Shown here piece after piece: positions 1-8,799 of a stretch of DNA of 64,000 nt (position 1 is its first letter; the number at the start of each line of letters is the position of its first letter). The stretch covers positions 6,188,001 through 6,252,000 of the forward strand of contig NZ_FNSY01000001.1 of NCBI RefSeq assembly GCF_900105515.1, given 5' to 3'. A program made the position numbers and the translations under genes. The notes below the pieces were generated by a model, which worked only from the letters and a program-made list of their open reading frames with translations, was not told where the DNA came from and did no database searches. The stretch comes from Streptomyces sp. 2131.1. Lineage in GTDB: Bacteria; Actinomycetota; Actinomycetes; Streptomycetales; Streptomycetaceae.

Positions 1-1408
1 GTCCGGCGAGCGCGGGCTCCAGGGCCGCGACCAGCTCCTCCCGGTCCGTGCGGGCGCACCGGACGAGCCCGTCCAACGCCCGTTCGAACGCGGTGATGTC
101 CTCTGCGTCAGGGCTGAGCAGAGCCGCCGTCACCTCCTCGGTCAGCTCGGCCACCGAGCCCGGCGGTGGTCCGAGCGGACGCGGGGCGGGCGGCGGCGGG
201 AGGACCTCCTCGTACGCCACCTCCGGCTCGTCCTCCAACAGGTCACCGAACACGGCGCGTGCCGCCTCCCGGTGTACCGGGGCCAGCAGGCAGGCCATCC
301 GGGCCGCCTCCTCCCGGACCTCGGGCGTCGCGGCGGGAAGGGCGCGCGCGGCCAGCTTGAGCGCCCGCTCCTGGGCATCGGTGTCCGGATGCCCGAAGCC
401 GTCCGCGATCACCGGCAGCAGCTCCTCGGCCGCCGAAGGGTTCCGGCGCAGCACCTTGCCCAGCTGGATCAACTGGGCGCGCACCAGCTTCTTCTCTGTG
501 CGGAAGAGTACGGCGCCGGACACCTCGGCCAGCTGCCGGACCGACAGCGCCCCCTGGGCGTCGAGCCGGGCCAGCACCTCCTGGGCGTGGCCGGCCACCG
601 GGGAAGGACCGTCGGCCGCCATCGCCATCCACTCGGCGGCCCGTGCCGCCTCCTCCTCGGAGGTGGGGACGAGTCCCCGTACGACCAGCAGGCAGAAGCG
701 GAGATCGATGGGCTTCCCGCCGCGCAGCAGCCGTGCGGTACACGCGTCGAGCAGGTCCGCGCGGTCGAGCAGGCCCTCCGCCGCCAGGGCGGTCAGCGCG
801 GCCGGCCAGGAATTGGCGGGGAAGTTGCCGTCGACCCAGGCCACCACCGGAGGCAGCTCCGGCATCGTCAGGAGATGCGGCACGAGGACGTCGAGACGGG
901 CGTCCGCCCGCAACACGTCGATCAGGGGCTTCTCGGACCCGGCCTGCCGGCGCGAGCTGTTGACCCGCTCCGCCCACGCCAGGACCATGCCGTCCGAGAC
1001 AGGCAGCGGACAGCCCGCCCGGCGGGCCAGCTCCTCGACCAGCCGGTACTCCGCGTCCGACTCCACGGCGCGCGCGGCCAGCCGGCGGGCGAGATCGGCG
1101 AGCCAGTCCGGCTCGCGGTCGCCCAGCACCTCCAGGACCCATGGGTACGGCGAGTGAACCCAGTCCCGCATGTCCCTGCCGCCGAGCCACGTGGCGCAGC
1201 CCGCCGCCCCGGTGTGGCAGCCCGCACCGGCCACCAGGATCGCCTTGCGGACCCGGGTGCGCTCGCCCCAGCGCCAGCCCCGTGCCTCCTTGCGCAGGAC
1301 CTTCAACTCGTCGAGGACGGTCTTGCGCCCGCCCCGGTCGAGCCGGGCCAGCAGGGGCCGGATGTCGTCCATGCGGCCCTCGCGGACCGCGTCCAGCAGT
1401 GTGTTCAT
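1..1408 (-). CDS. SWIM-associated hypothetical protein (DUF6493-like), 3' end cut by window
   Basis: The frame is open from an ATG at 1408 to the left edge, about 469 codons, so the C-terminus is missing. The N-terminus reads MNTLLDAVREGRMDDIRPLL and the rest is Leu/Ala/Glu-rich helical sequence of repeat-like character, with no catalytic motif I can identify. The start overlaps the stop of the upstream SWIM protein by four bases (ATGA), so the two are translationally coupled. Large helical proteins of this kind (I believe DUF6493) accompany SWIM-domain proteins in Streptomyces. Function is unknown. The reading frame is secure, the family name less so. Confidence 0.75.
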   Translation of the reverse strand, partial: MNTLLDAVREGRMDDIRPLLARLDRGGRKTVLDELKVLRKEARGWRWGERTRVRKAILVAGAGCHTGAAGCATWLGGRDMRDWVHSPYPWVLEVLGDREPDWLADLARRLAARAVESDAEYRLVEELARRAGCPLPVSDGMVLAWAERVNSSRRQAGSEKPLIDVLRADARLDVLVPHLLTMPELPPVVAWVDGNFPANSWPAALTALAAEGLLDRADLLDACTARLLRGGKPIDLRFCLLVVRGLVPTSEEEAARAAEWMAMAADGPSPVAGHAQEVLARLDAQGALSVRQLAEVSGAVLFRTEKKLVRAQLIQLGKVLRRNPSAAEELLPVIADGFGHPDTDAQERALKLAARALPAATPEVREEAARMACLLAPVHREAARAVFGDLLEDEPEVAYEEVLPPPPAPRPLGPPPGSVAELTEEVTAALLSPDAEDITAFERALDGLVRCARTDREELVAALEPALAG

Positions 1409-2781
1409 CGCGCACCTCCGGCGACCTTCGCGCCACGGCGGACCATCCGGACCGCGAGGGCGTGCTTGCACGGGCCCCGGCGGCCCCGGTAGTCGGCCCA
1501 CCACTGGCAGGTGCAGCTCAGCGTCCCCGACCGCTCGCGGACCTGGTACCGCCGGTCGCCCGAACGCACCGCCGCCACCTCGCCGTCCAGGACCACCGCG
1601 CCCTCCCGGGCCAGCCGGCGGGCCGCCACCAGCCGCGGGTTGTGCCGCTCGGCGCGGTCCGCGTCGTACGGCAGCTCGCGGTGGAAGTACGCCGCGTCCG
1701 CGAGGTCGTAGCCCACCCGCCCGGCCGTGCCCAGCCGGACCAGCGCGGCCCGGACCCGCTCCACCGGAAGGCCGGACTCCGCCGCCAGCCGGTCCGGCTC
1801 GATCCGCGGCTCCCACGCCAGCAGCACCGAGACCAGGTCCGCGTCGGCCGCGGCGTCGTTCGTGGCCAGCGCCTCCAGGACTCCGCCTTCTCCGGAGAAC
1901 CCGCGCGAGGCGTCGGGCGACAGGGTCAGCGTGAGCCGCATCCCGGGCAGCACGACCTCCCAGGCGCTCGCGGTGGCCGCGCCGTCGGCCACCGGCCCGT
2001 ACACGCGCAGCGCCGACGCGTACCGCAGGACGCGTTGCAGAGCGGCCAGCCGCTGAGGGCCGGGAAGGCAGACGGCACCGCGAACCGGGCGGGTCGTCGG
2101 CCGCAGCGTCTTCCCGGCCGGCACCACCCACTGCGCCCCACGCGTGGCCGACCCCGACGACGACCTGGGCAGCGACCTCAGGAACCGTACGGCCTCCGCC
2201 GCCGGGAGCTCCGCCCGCAGATCGAAGGAGGCGGACACCACCTGCGCCTCGGCGAAGCCCCGCAGCCAGCGGTCCGGCAGCGGCACCTTCTTCTCCACGA
2301 CGGAACCAGCCGTCGTCGTGACCGCCATCTCCTGCGGGCCCACCCGCAGATGCAGCGGTTCGTCGCCGCCTATCCGCGAAAGCGCCTCGCGCAGCGGATT
2401 GTTCACGTCCACATTGGTGGTGCCGTGGCCCGTCCCGACACCCTCCAGGCCCTCGCTCAGCACGTCGAGCCGCGCGTACACCCCACAGCAACCGGAGAAC
2501 GACTCGAAGCGCAGCCGGTCGCCGTTGCCCGTCACCACGGGGTCGAGCGAGGACAGCAGCGTCCGCTGGTAGTAGCGCGTGGCCGCGACGTCCGCCACGG
2601 CGAGCAGGCCCCGCGCGGCGATGTGCGGCGAGGCGAGGAAGCCCGCGAAGAAGCGCGGATGGGCCTCGGCACCGAGCGGAGTGGAGCCGCCGGCTGTCTC
2701 CAGGCCGAGCAGCCGCCCGGCCTGCGAGGAAGCCAGCGCGGAGGGACGTGAGTAGGCCAGGGCCTGCACGGTTCGGGTCAT
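1405..2781 (-). CDS. SWIM zinc-finger family protein
   Basis: This 458-residue protein begins MTRTVQALAYSRPSALASSQ; the ATG at 2781 was preferred to an upstream in-frame start because the family begins this way. Near the C-terminus it carries the SWIM signature CxC...CxH (CTCQWWADY then CKHALAV), expected to bind zinc and contact nucleic acid or protein. The central part is a mixed alpha/beta region of unknown role. It overlaps the downstream DUF6493-like gene by ATGA. SWIM proteins with this partner often sit near MoxR-type ATPase and VWA genes, which would lie outside this window. The molecular function is not established. Confidence 0.88.
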   Translation of the reverse strand: MTRTVQALAYSRPSALASSQAGRLLGLETAGGSTPLGAEAHPRFFAGFLASPHIAARGLLAVADVAATRYYQRTLLSSLDPVVTGNGDRLRFESFSGCCGVYARLDVLSEGLEGVGTGHGTTNVDVNNPLREALSRIGGDEPLHLRVGPQEMAVTTTAGSVVEKKVPLPDRWLRGFAEAQVVSASFDLRAELPAAEAVRFLRSLPRSSSGSATRGAQWVVPAGKTLRPTTRPVRGAVCLPGPQRLAALQRVLRYASALRVYGPVADGAATASAWEVVLPGMRLTLTLSPDASRGFSGEGGVLEALATNDAAADADLVSVLLAWEPRIEPDRLAAESGLPVERVRAALVRLGTAGRVGYDLADAAYFHRELPYDADRAERHNPRLVAARRLAREGAVVLDGEVAAVRSGDRRYQVRERSGTLSCTCQWWADYRGRRGPCKHALAVRMVRRGAKVAGGAR

Positions 2782-2827
2782 GGAAAAACCGTAGAACCCG
2801 CCACTGACAATCGGCCTCCGCCGCAGG

Positions 2828-4273
2828 TCAACTGGGTTTCCGGCCAAGGCCGGCGAGCGCGCGCACCCCACGCACGATGTCCGCCGGAGCCAGGTGCGCG
2901 TAACCGAGCACCAGCCGTACGCAGCCTTCCGCCGGCCGCGCGGTCCCGTACTCGCGCAGCAGGCGTACGGCGATCCCCGCACCGGCCGCACGTTCGGCGA
3001 ACTCCGCCTCCGGGCCCCAGCCTTCGGGCAGCCGGGCGATGGCGTGCAGACCCGCCGCCACCCCGCTCACCTCGGAGCCGGGAACGTGCTCGGCGAGCGC
3101 CCGCGTCAGCACGTCGCGGCGCTCGCGGTACGCGCGCTGACAGCGCCTCAACTGACGGTCGTAACCACCGCCCGACACGAAGTCTGCGAGCACCGCCTGA
3201 TCGAGCGCCGGATTCCCGAGGTCCATCGTCCGCTTCCGGTCGACGAGTTCGTCGGTCATCGACGCCGGCGCGATCAGCCAGCCCAGACGGAGCCCCGGAG
3301 CCAGCGACTTGCTCACGGAACCGGTGTAGGCGACGCGTTCCGGATCGAGGCCCTGGAGCGAGCCGACGGGCGCCCGGTCGTAGCGGAAGTCGCCGTCGTA
3401 GTCGTCCTCGACGACGAGCCCGCCCGTCTGGCGCGCCCACTCCAGGAGCCGGCTGCGCCGGGCGGCGGAGTACGCCACTCCGGTCGGGAACTGGTGGGCC
3501 GGGGTCGTCACCACGGCCCGCACACCGGAGCGCGCCAGCGGCTCGAGGGCCAGCCCTTCTTCGTCGAGCGGGACGGGGGCCGTCGCCACCCCGGCGGAAG
3601 CGAAGAGCGCCGTGTGCTCGGGGCTTCCCGGGTCCTCCACCCCGACCGTCCGGATCCCGCGCCCGTGCAGGACGAACCCGAGCAGGGTCGTCGCCTGCGC
3701 CACCCCGGAACAGACCAGCAGCCGCTCCGGATCGGCGACCACCCCGCGCCGCCGCGTCAGCAGCGCGGCCAGGGCGTCGCGCAACTCCGGCAGACCGCGC
3801 GGGTCCGGGTAGCCGAGCGCGCCGTGCGGCAGCCGGCCGAGCGCGGAACGGTGCGCGGCGGCCCAAGCGCTGCGCGGGAAGAGCGAAAGATCCGGCGTGC
3901 CCGGACGGAAGTCGACGCTGACACGACGGGCGCGCGGCGCCAGGTCCCGCGCACCGCCCGCCGCCGCCCGCGCGGACCCGCTCACCCAGGTCCCCGAGCC
4001 CCGTCCGCTGCGCAGATAGCTCTCGGCGGTCAACTGCTCGTACGCCTCGGTCACCAGGCCGCGCGAAACCCCGAGATCGGCGGCCAGTTCACGGCTGGCC
4101 GGCAGCCGGGTCCCCGGCGCCAGACGGCCCGAGCGGACGGCCTCGCGCAGCGCCGTCTGGAGCGCCCGGCCACGGCCACGTGCCGGAGCGGAGGCCACCG
4201 GCAACAGCAACTCCCAGGCCGCCGAGACGGACGCACGGCCCCCAGCGGGCGAATTGGTCCCCGAAGCTGTCAT
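2828..4273 (-). CDS. MocR/PdxR-family transcriptional regulator (GntR HTH + aminotransferase fold)
   Basis: The 481-residue protein has an N-terminal winged-helix GntR domain (about residues 25-95, with LAPGTRLPASRELAADLGVS) joined by a linker to a fold-type I aminotransferase domain (about 120-480). The PLP lysine is visible in SVSKSLAPGLRLGW, and DDYDGDFRYDR matches the conserved Asp/Tyr block. MocR proteins use PLP as an effector or cofactor and control vitamin B6, GABA or transport genes. It is divergent from an EamA-type transporter with only 47 bp between the starts, so that transporter is its most likely target. The specific ligand cannot be told from sequence. Confidence 0.93.
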   Translation of the reverse strand: MTASGTNSPAGGRASVSAAWELLLPVASAPARGRGRALQTALREAVRSGRLAPGTRLPASRELAADLGVSRGLVTEAYEQLTAESYLRSGRGSGTWVSGSARAAAGGARDLAPRARRVSVDFRPGTPDLSLFPRSAWAAAHRSALGRLPHGALGYPDPRGLPELRDALAALLTRRRGVVADPERLLVCSGVAQATTLLGFVLHGRGIRTVGVEDPGSPEHTALFASAGVATAPVPLDEEGLALEPLARSGVRAVVTTPAHQFPTGVAYSAARRSRLLEWARQTGGLVVEDDYDGDFRYDRAPVGSLQGLDPERVAYTGSVSKSLAPGLRLGWLIAPASMTDELVDRKRTMDLGNPALDQAVLADFVSGGGYDRQLRRCQRAYRERRDVLTRALAEHVPGSEVSGVAAGLHAIARLPEGWGPEAEFAERAAGAGIAVRLLREYGTARPAEGCVRLVLGYAHLAPADIVRGVRALAGLGRKPS

Positions 4274-4320
4274 GGAAGTGGACCTTAATCCGGGCCACCG
4301 TGCTCCCTAGCGTCGGTCTC

Positions 4321-5403
4321 ATGAACGTGACCTCTCTGCGCGGCCCCCTCCTCGCCGCCTTCGCCTGCGTCCTCGTCGGCGCCTCCTTCACCGCCAACAG
4401 CGTCCTCGGCGACTACCCGTACGCCGGCGGCCAGGCGCTGCGCTACGGCCTCGCGGCGCTGCTCCTGCTGCCCCTCATCCACCGGGAGGGCGAACCGCGC
4501 CCCACCGCCACCCTGCGCGGGCTCACCGGCCGCCAGTGGGGGCGGCTCGCGCTGCTCGCCGCCGTCGGCATGGTCGGCTTCAACCTCGCCGTCCTGACCG
4601 CCGAACGTTCCGCCGAACCCGCTGTCCCGGGCGTCTTCGTCGGCTGCGCCCCGATCGTCGTGGCGGTGCTCGTACCCCTGCTGGATGGACGGCGGCCGAC
4701 GCGTCCCGTGCTGTACGCGGCGGCTCTGGTCGCCGGGGGCGCCTTCACGGTCCAGGGCTGGGGGCGCACCGACCTGGCCGGAATCCTGTGCTCCGTCGGG
4801 GCGCTGGCCGGTGAGGTGGGCTTCGCCGTCCTCGCGGTGCCCGTGCTGCGCCCGCTGGGCCCGAAGCTGCTGTCCGCGACGGTGTGCGCGATCGCGGCTG
4901 CCGAGTCGGCGGTGCTCGGCCTGGTGCTGGACGGCGGCGGCTTCCTGCGGATGCCGACGGGGGCCGAGACGCTGGCGCTGATCTGGCAGGCGGCCGTCGT
5001 GACGGTCATCGGGTTCGTCTGCTGGTACATGGGCATGCAGCGCATCGGCGCCGAGCGCGCCACCCTCTTCTCCGGCCTGATCCCGGTCTCCGCCGCGCTC
5101 ACCGCCCCACTGGTGGGCACCGGCTCGTACGGTCTCGCCCAGGCTGCGGGCTCCTGCCTCGTCGGCGTCGGCGTGGCTATCGGTTCGGGAGTGCTGGGGC
5201 GGCGCGGCGAAGGCCCGGCGGCCGGTTCAGCGACTGGTGTCGAGGATGACCCGGGCCACCAGAGCGGGGTCGTCGTTCATCGGGACATGGCCGCAGCCGG
5301 GGAGCCGGACCAGCCGGGCGCCGGGCAGGGTCTGCTTCGCCCGGACGCCTTGGCGGCGCAGCAGCAGCCGGTCGCGGCCACCCCAGGCGATGGTTATCGG
5401 TAG
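4321..5403 (+). CDS. EamA/DMT-superfamily transporter
   Basis: Starting at the ATG at 4321, the first about 300 residues hold ten hydrophobic segments in two EamA-like halves, typical of drug/metabolite transporters. A -10-like TAGCGT lies at 4308-4313, only seven bases before the ATG, so the mRNA may be leaderless. The last about 60 residues (from GEGPAAGSATG) are hydrophilic, unlike the family, and are encoded antisense to the end of the convergent hydrolase gene, because no frame closes before 5227. The genuine conserved protein therefore ends near 5220; the tail may be a read-on caused by a lost stop codon. The divergent MocR gene is the likely regulator. Confidence 0.85.
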   Translation: MNVTSLRGPLLAAFACVLVGASFTANSVLGDYPYAGGQALRYGLAALLLLPLIHREGEPRPTATLRGLTGRQWGRLALLAAVGMVGFNLAVLTAERSAEPAVPGVFVGCAPIVVAVLVPLLDGRRPTRPVLYAAALVAGGAFTVQGWGRTDLAGILCSVGALAGEVGFAVLAVPVLRPLGPKLLSATVCAIAAAESAVLGLVLDGGGFLRMPTGAETLALIWQAAVVTVIGFVCWYMGMQRIGAERATLFSGLIPVSAALTAPLVGTGSYGLAQAAGSCLVGVGVAIGSGVLGRRGEGPAAGSATGVEDDPGHQSGVVVHRDMAAAGEPDQPGAGQGLLRPDALAAQQQPVAATPGDGYR

Positions 5404-6057
5404 CCCCGGTATGTCGTCGGTGAACAGCACGTTCCGGCCGACGGCCAGGGTCTGGTGGAAGCCCGTCGCCCCGCGCAGGGCCAGGGTCTCGGAGGCGGCC
5501 GCCGCGGGGGAGCGACGGCCGGGCCGGGCGTAGATGGTGCTGGTCAGCGCTGTCCGCCCGGTCGCCGTCCGGGACAGCCGTTCTATCAGGGGCAACGGCA
5601 TCGACTCCGCGGCCAGCCGCATCGCGCGCAGCGTCCCGAACGCGTAGACCCGCTCGCGTTCGGTCCAGAAGCCGGCGGGGGAGAGCGCGGTCACCGAGCG
5701 GACCATCTTGGTGCGGCCCAGCTCCAGGGCGAGGAGCCCGCCGAGCGAATTGCCCGCGACGTGCGGACGGTCCACCCCGATCGCCTCGCAGAACCCGGTG
5801 AGCACCGGCGCCACGGTCGCCAGGTCGTACGGAACACCGTCCGGCAGCGCCGGGGAGGCGCCGAAACCGGGCAGGTCAACGGCGATGACCTCGCGTTCCA
5901 CGGCGAGAATCGGTATCACCGGGTCCCAGGCCTGCCGGTGGTGGCCGATGCCGTGGAGCAGCAGCAGGGGCTCCCCGGAACCGCTGCGTTCGTACGCCAC
6001 GGACACGGTCCGGGGCCCTCGGGGGGTGTCGACGCTGAACGAGACCGTGCTGGCCAT
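5227..6057 (-). CDS. alpha/beta-fold hydrolase
   Basis: This 276-residue protein has the full alpha/beta hydrolase layout: oxyanion-hole HGIGHHRQAW, nucleophile elbow GNSLGG (catalytic Ser), acid in WGGRD, and catalytic His in GCGHVPMNDDP near the end. No signal peptide is seen, so it should act in the cytoplasm. Length and motifs fit esterases, epoxide hydrolases or lactonases; substrate is not predictable. Its 3' end overlaps the extended 3' end of the convergent EamA transporter by 177 bp. Upstream there is a 411-bp gap to the GntR regulator. Confidence 0.92.
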   Translation of the reverse strand: MASTVSFSVDTPRGPRTVSVAYERSGSGEPLLLLHGIGHHRQAWDPVIPILAVEREVIAVDLPGFGASPALPDGVPYDLATVAPVLTGFCEAIGVDRPHVAGNSLGGLLALELGRTKMVRSVTALSPAGFWTERERVYAFGTLRAMRLAAESMPLPLIERLSRTATGRTALTSTIYARPGRRSPAAAASETLALRGATGFHQTLAVGRNVLFTDDIPGLPITIAWGGRDRLLLRRQGVRAKQTLPGARLVRLPGCGHVPMNDDPALVARVILDTSR

Positions 6058-6362
6058 GGCGGTGCTCCCGGTCGTTGCGACACGGGAGGCCGTGCCGGCA
6101 AGCGGCTAGACATTGCGTCAACAACAACTACCGCCAAGTAGCTTCCAGTTCAAGAGGCCCGTGCGCCTTCCTTGCCGGTGAACCCCCACCCGGTTCATTT
6201 CGTTCGATATGGCAGGTTATTTCCCTATTCGCGGTAATGGTTCCGTAGCTCCACGTATCTGCCCCGGTGTGGGGCTTTGTGCTGCCTTTGGCGCACCGGT
6301 CCGCGAACGTCCTGTGAACGCTGTGCGGCGCACCATCCATTCACAGGGTGCTCGGCGCAGGA

Positions 6363-6376
6363 TTGGTCTTGACCAA
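6363..6376 (+). promoter_or_regulatory. dre-like GntR operator
   Basis: TTGGTCTTGACCAA is a perfect inverted repeat (TTGGTC, two bases, GACCAA). It closely resembles the DasR response element of Streptomyces (core TGGTCTAGACCA). It overlaps the -35 box of the promoter that reads into the GntR/UTRA gene, which suggests repression, probably autoregulation, or cross-regulation by DasR. Confidence 0.6.
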
Positions 6377-6397
6377 GGGGGTCCGCCGTCCTATGGT
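6369..6397 (+). promoter_or_regulatory. sigma-HrdB-type promoter of GntR gene
   Basis: A -35 TTGACC (6369-6374) and -10 TATGGT (6392-6397) are separated by the ideal 17 bp. Transcription would start near 6404, giving a leader of about 65 nt before the GTG start at 6469. The -35 lies inside the dre-like palindrome. Confidence 0.55.
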
Positions 6398-6468
6398 CTC
6401 AACGTTAAGACAGGAACCTTTAATAAATAACGTCGCGGAAAAGCCGCTGGGCGATTGCGGAGGACAGG

Positions 6469-7236
6469 GTGGGGACCACGCAGCTGGAAACGGTGCAGGA
6501 GCCGAAGTACTGGCACCTCAAGACCGTGCTCAGTGAGGCACTCGACTCGGACTTTGCGGTGGGGGAGATCCTTCCCAACGAGCGTGAGCTCGCCGCCCGG
6601 TTCGGAGTCGCCCGGGCCACGCTCCGGCAGGCCCTGGAACAGCTCGAACTCGAAGGCCGGCTGCAGCGCCGCCGCGGCGTCGGCACCACGGTCGCCCCGC
6701 CGCGCGTCGGCGTGGCGGTATCCACGGCCCGCGACGACTGGAACGAGGGCGAGGCCGGCGAGGCATGGCAGCCGGTGGACTGCGAGAGCGCTTCCGCCCC
6801 GGCCGCCGTCGCCGCGACGCTCAACGTCGGTGCCGAGGAGCCCCTGCACATCGTGCGCCGCATCCGGACGACCCACGGCCAGGTGGTCGCCGCCGAGCTG
6901 CTCTACGTACCGGCGTCCTCGGTGCCCGACCTGTCCGGCATAGACGCCCCGTCCGGCGCGGCCCGCGCCCGCAATGTCGTGCGCGAACTGCACCGGCTCG
7001 GCCTCGACGGCCAGGACCGCTCCGTCGAGCTGGGCTCCGCCCGCGCCGACGACGCCAAGGAGCTGGACCGGCTCCCCGGCGCCCCCGTCCTCGTCGTCAC
7101 CACCCGCTACCTCGCCGCGGGCGGCACGGCGGCGGTCTCGATCGCCACGTACCGGGCCGACACGTGCCGCCTCACCTTCGGCGACTCGGGCGACCTGGAG
7201 ATCAGCCACCCTGCCGAGGAACGCCAGGCGTCCTGA
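6469..7236 (+). CDS. GntR-family (HutC/UTRA) transcriptional regulator
   Basis: The 255-residue protein starts at GTG with a GGAGGACAG ribosome-binding site just upstream. Residues about 10-75 form the GntR winged helix (ILPNERELAARFGVARATLR, QALEQLELEGRLQRRRGVGT). The rest is a UTRA ligand-binding domain of the HutC subfamily, the class that includes DasR and senses sugar phosphates. A dre-like palindrome sits on its own promoter. It converges on a ROK-family regulator across a repeat-rich spacer; both families respond to carbohydrate ligands, so they may form a sugar-sensing pair. The ligand is unknown. Confidence 0.92.
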   Translation: MGTTQLETVQEPKYWHLKTVLSEALDSDFAVGEILPNERELAARFGVARATLRQALEQLELEGRLQRRRGVGTTVAPPRVGVAVSTARDDWNEGEAGEAWQPVDCESASAPAAVAATLNVGAEEPLHIVRRIRTTHGQVVAAELLYVPASSVPDLSGIDAPSGAARARNVVRELHRLGLDGQDRSVELGSARADDAKELDRLPGAPVLVVTTRYLAAGGTAAVSIATYRADTCRLTFGDSGDLEISHPAEERQAS

Positions 7237-7280
7237 CCCGGAAGGCCACCGGGCGTGAGCGTCTCCACCTCGGGCCCTGC

Positions 7281-7560
7281 GGCCCGTCGCCCTGAGCGGC
7301 GGCCCATCGCACTGGCTGGGAGTCCCCACGGATCCGGCCCCTGGCCCCGCGGCCCGTCGCCCTGAGCGGCGGGCCATCGCCATACGCGCCCATCGCCATA
7401 CGCGCCCATCGCCATACGCGCCCATCGCCATACGCGCCCATCGCCATACGCGCCCATCGCCATACGCGCCCATCGCCATACGCGCCCATCGCCATACGGG
7501 TCTGTCAGGCCCCGGACGTCGCCCCCTCACGGCCCGTCGCACTCAGCGGCGGGCCGTCAC
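7281..7560. repeat. three dispersed copies of a 25-30 bp hairpin repeat
   Basis: A block of the form GGCCCGTCGC-n5-GCGGCGGGCC occurs at 7281-7305, 7351-7375 and 7531-7555. Each copy can fold into a GC-rich hairpin. The third copy contains the stop codon and last codons of the convergent ROK gene, so copies one and two look like duplications of that gene's 3' end. They may serve as transcription terminators for the two convergent regulators. Confidence 0.8.
7375..7500. repeat. 16-bp tandem repeat, about 7.8 copies
   Basis: The unit CATCGCCATACGCGCC is repeated seven times without a mismatch from 7375 to 7486, followed by a partial eighth copy that diverges after 12 bases. It lies in the 306-bp spacer between the convergent GntR and ROK genes. 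Being non-coding, perfectly conserved and not a multiple of three, it is a likely variable-number locus. Units are directly adjacent with no spacer, so it is not a CRISPR array. Confidence 0.97.
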
Positions 7561-8700
7561 CGTTCCCTCGACGGCGAACAGCTGCTCCTCCACGTGATCG
7601 AGCGCGAGCCGCAGCGCACCGGTCGCCACCGCGGCCTCGCCGAGCAGCGACAGGGCCACCCGCGGGGGCCGCAGGCAATAGCGGGCCAGCTCACTCCGGA
7701 GCGGGTCCAGCACCCCGTCCAGCCCGGCCGCCCAGCCCCCGACCACCACCAGCTCGGGGTCCAGCGCCAGCACCAGCGCCGCCACGTCGTGGACCAGGCG
7801 CTGGATGAACCGCTCCACCGCGGCCTGCGCCTGCTCGTCCCCGTGCCGGGCCTTCGCGAAGACCGCCGCGACCGCGTGCTCGTCGAGCGGGTCCAATGGG
7901 GTGTCCGTCGTCGACAGCAAGTGCTCCGGCGTCACGTCCCGTCCGAGCAGGTGCAGCGCGCCGATCTCCCCGGCCGCGCCCCCGAACCCCCGGTGCAGCC
8001 GCCCGCCGATCAGGGAACCGGCTCCCGGACTCAGCCCCGCCAGCACGAACACGATGTCGTCGGACTCGGTGGCCGCGCCCTTCCAGTGCTCGGCGACCGC
8101 GGCCGCGTTGGCGTCGTTCTCCACGAGGACGGGGCAGCGGAACGAACGCCGCAGCCGCTCGCCCAGCGGTAGCCCCGTCCAGTCCGGCAACGCGGTGCCC
8201 AGCCGGACCGTGCCGTCGGCTTCCACGATGCCCGGACTGCCCACCCCCACCGCCCGCAGGCTGCTCCGGGCCACGCCGGTGCGACGCAGGACGTCCGCGA
8301 CGACGGCTCGCACCCGGTCGAGCCGGTCGTCCGCGCCGGCGGTCTCCGACACCTCTCGCGAGCCGGCTCCGATGATCCGGCCGTCCAGCCCCGAGAGCAG
8401 CGCGGAGACACGGTGCGGGCCGATCTCGATGCCCAACAGGTGCCCGGCCTCGGCCCGGAAGCGGAAGCGCCGGGCCGGACGGCCCTGACGCCGGGCCTCG
8501 GGTCTGTCCGGGGCGCACTCGACGACCAGCCCCGCCTCGAAGAGCCCTTCCACGACGCCTTCGACCGTCGGGCGGGACAGGCCCGTGATGCGGGTCAGAT
8601 CAGTGAGAGTCGAGGAGGACGCGCCCCGGAGGGCATGCAGTACCACCGCGGAATTGATCCGTCGCAGCAACGACGGGTCCCCACCGGTCAGCCGGCCCAC
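7543..8700 (-). CDS. ROK-family transcriptional regulator
   Basis: The 385-residue protein (GTG start at 8700) has an N-terminal winged-helix (LTDLTRITGLSRPTVEGVVEGLF, residues about 30-55 in part) followed by a ROK/sugar-kinase fold. Phosphate-binding and acidic motifs are present (GIEIGPHRVSALL; VENDANAAAVAEHW; LSPGAGSLIGG; GFGGAAGEIG). The usual zinc-binding Cys cluster after the GEIGH motif is not evident: the sequence reads GEIGALHLLGRD, lacking the conserved His and cysteines, so sugar phosphorylation is unlikely and the protein is probably regulator only. It converges on a GntR/UTRA gene, and its stop lies in a hairpin repeat. Confidence 0.92.
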   Translation of the reverse strand: MGRLTGGDPSLLRRINSAVVLHALRGASSSTLTDLTRITGLSRPTVEGVVEGLFEAGLVVECAPDRPEARRQGRPARRFRFRAEAGHLLGIEIGPHRVSALLSGLDGRIIGAGSREVSETAGADDRLDRVRAVVADVLRRTGVARSSLRAVGVGSPGIVEADGTVRLGTALPDWTGLPLGERLRRSFRCPVLVENDANAAAVAEHWKGAATESDDIVFVLAGLSPGAGSLIGGRLHRGFGGAAGEIGALHLLGRDVTPEHLLSTTDTPLDPLDEHAVAAVFAKARHGDEQAQAAVERFIQRLVHDVAALVLALDPELVVVGGWAAGLDGVLDPLRSELARYCLRPPRVALSLLGEAAVATGALRLALDHVEEQLFAVEGTVTARR

Positions 8701-8799
8701 GGTGTGTCCTCCCAGCTCGTGCGCATGTCAGGCGGATGGTACTCGCTGCTCAGGGGGAGGGCGACCGTGGGCCGCGGTGCTGTTCGCGAGCGCCCGCGA

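Larger units (their letters stand above)
6058..6468. other. divergent intergenic region between hydrolase and GntR regulator
   Basis: No coding sequence is convincing here. The right half holds the promoter and DasR-like operator of the GntR gene (annotated separately), followed by an unusually AT-rich stretch around 6408-6430. I see no RNA gene. Confidence 0.6.

Noticed and set aside
243..1436. Long Arg/Gly/Pro-rich frames overlapping the first gene on both strands
   Set aside because: They are alternative frames of high-GC coding DNA; the frame starting at 1408 on the minus strand has normal composition and couples to the SWIM gene.
7375..7500. Possible CRISPR array
   Set aside because: Units are 16 bp, directly adjacent and identical, with no unique spacers and no cas genes.
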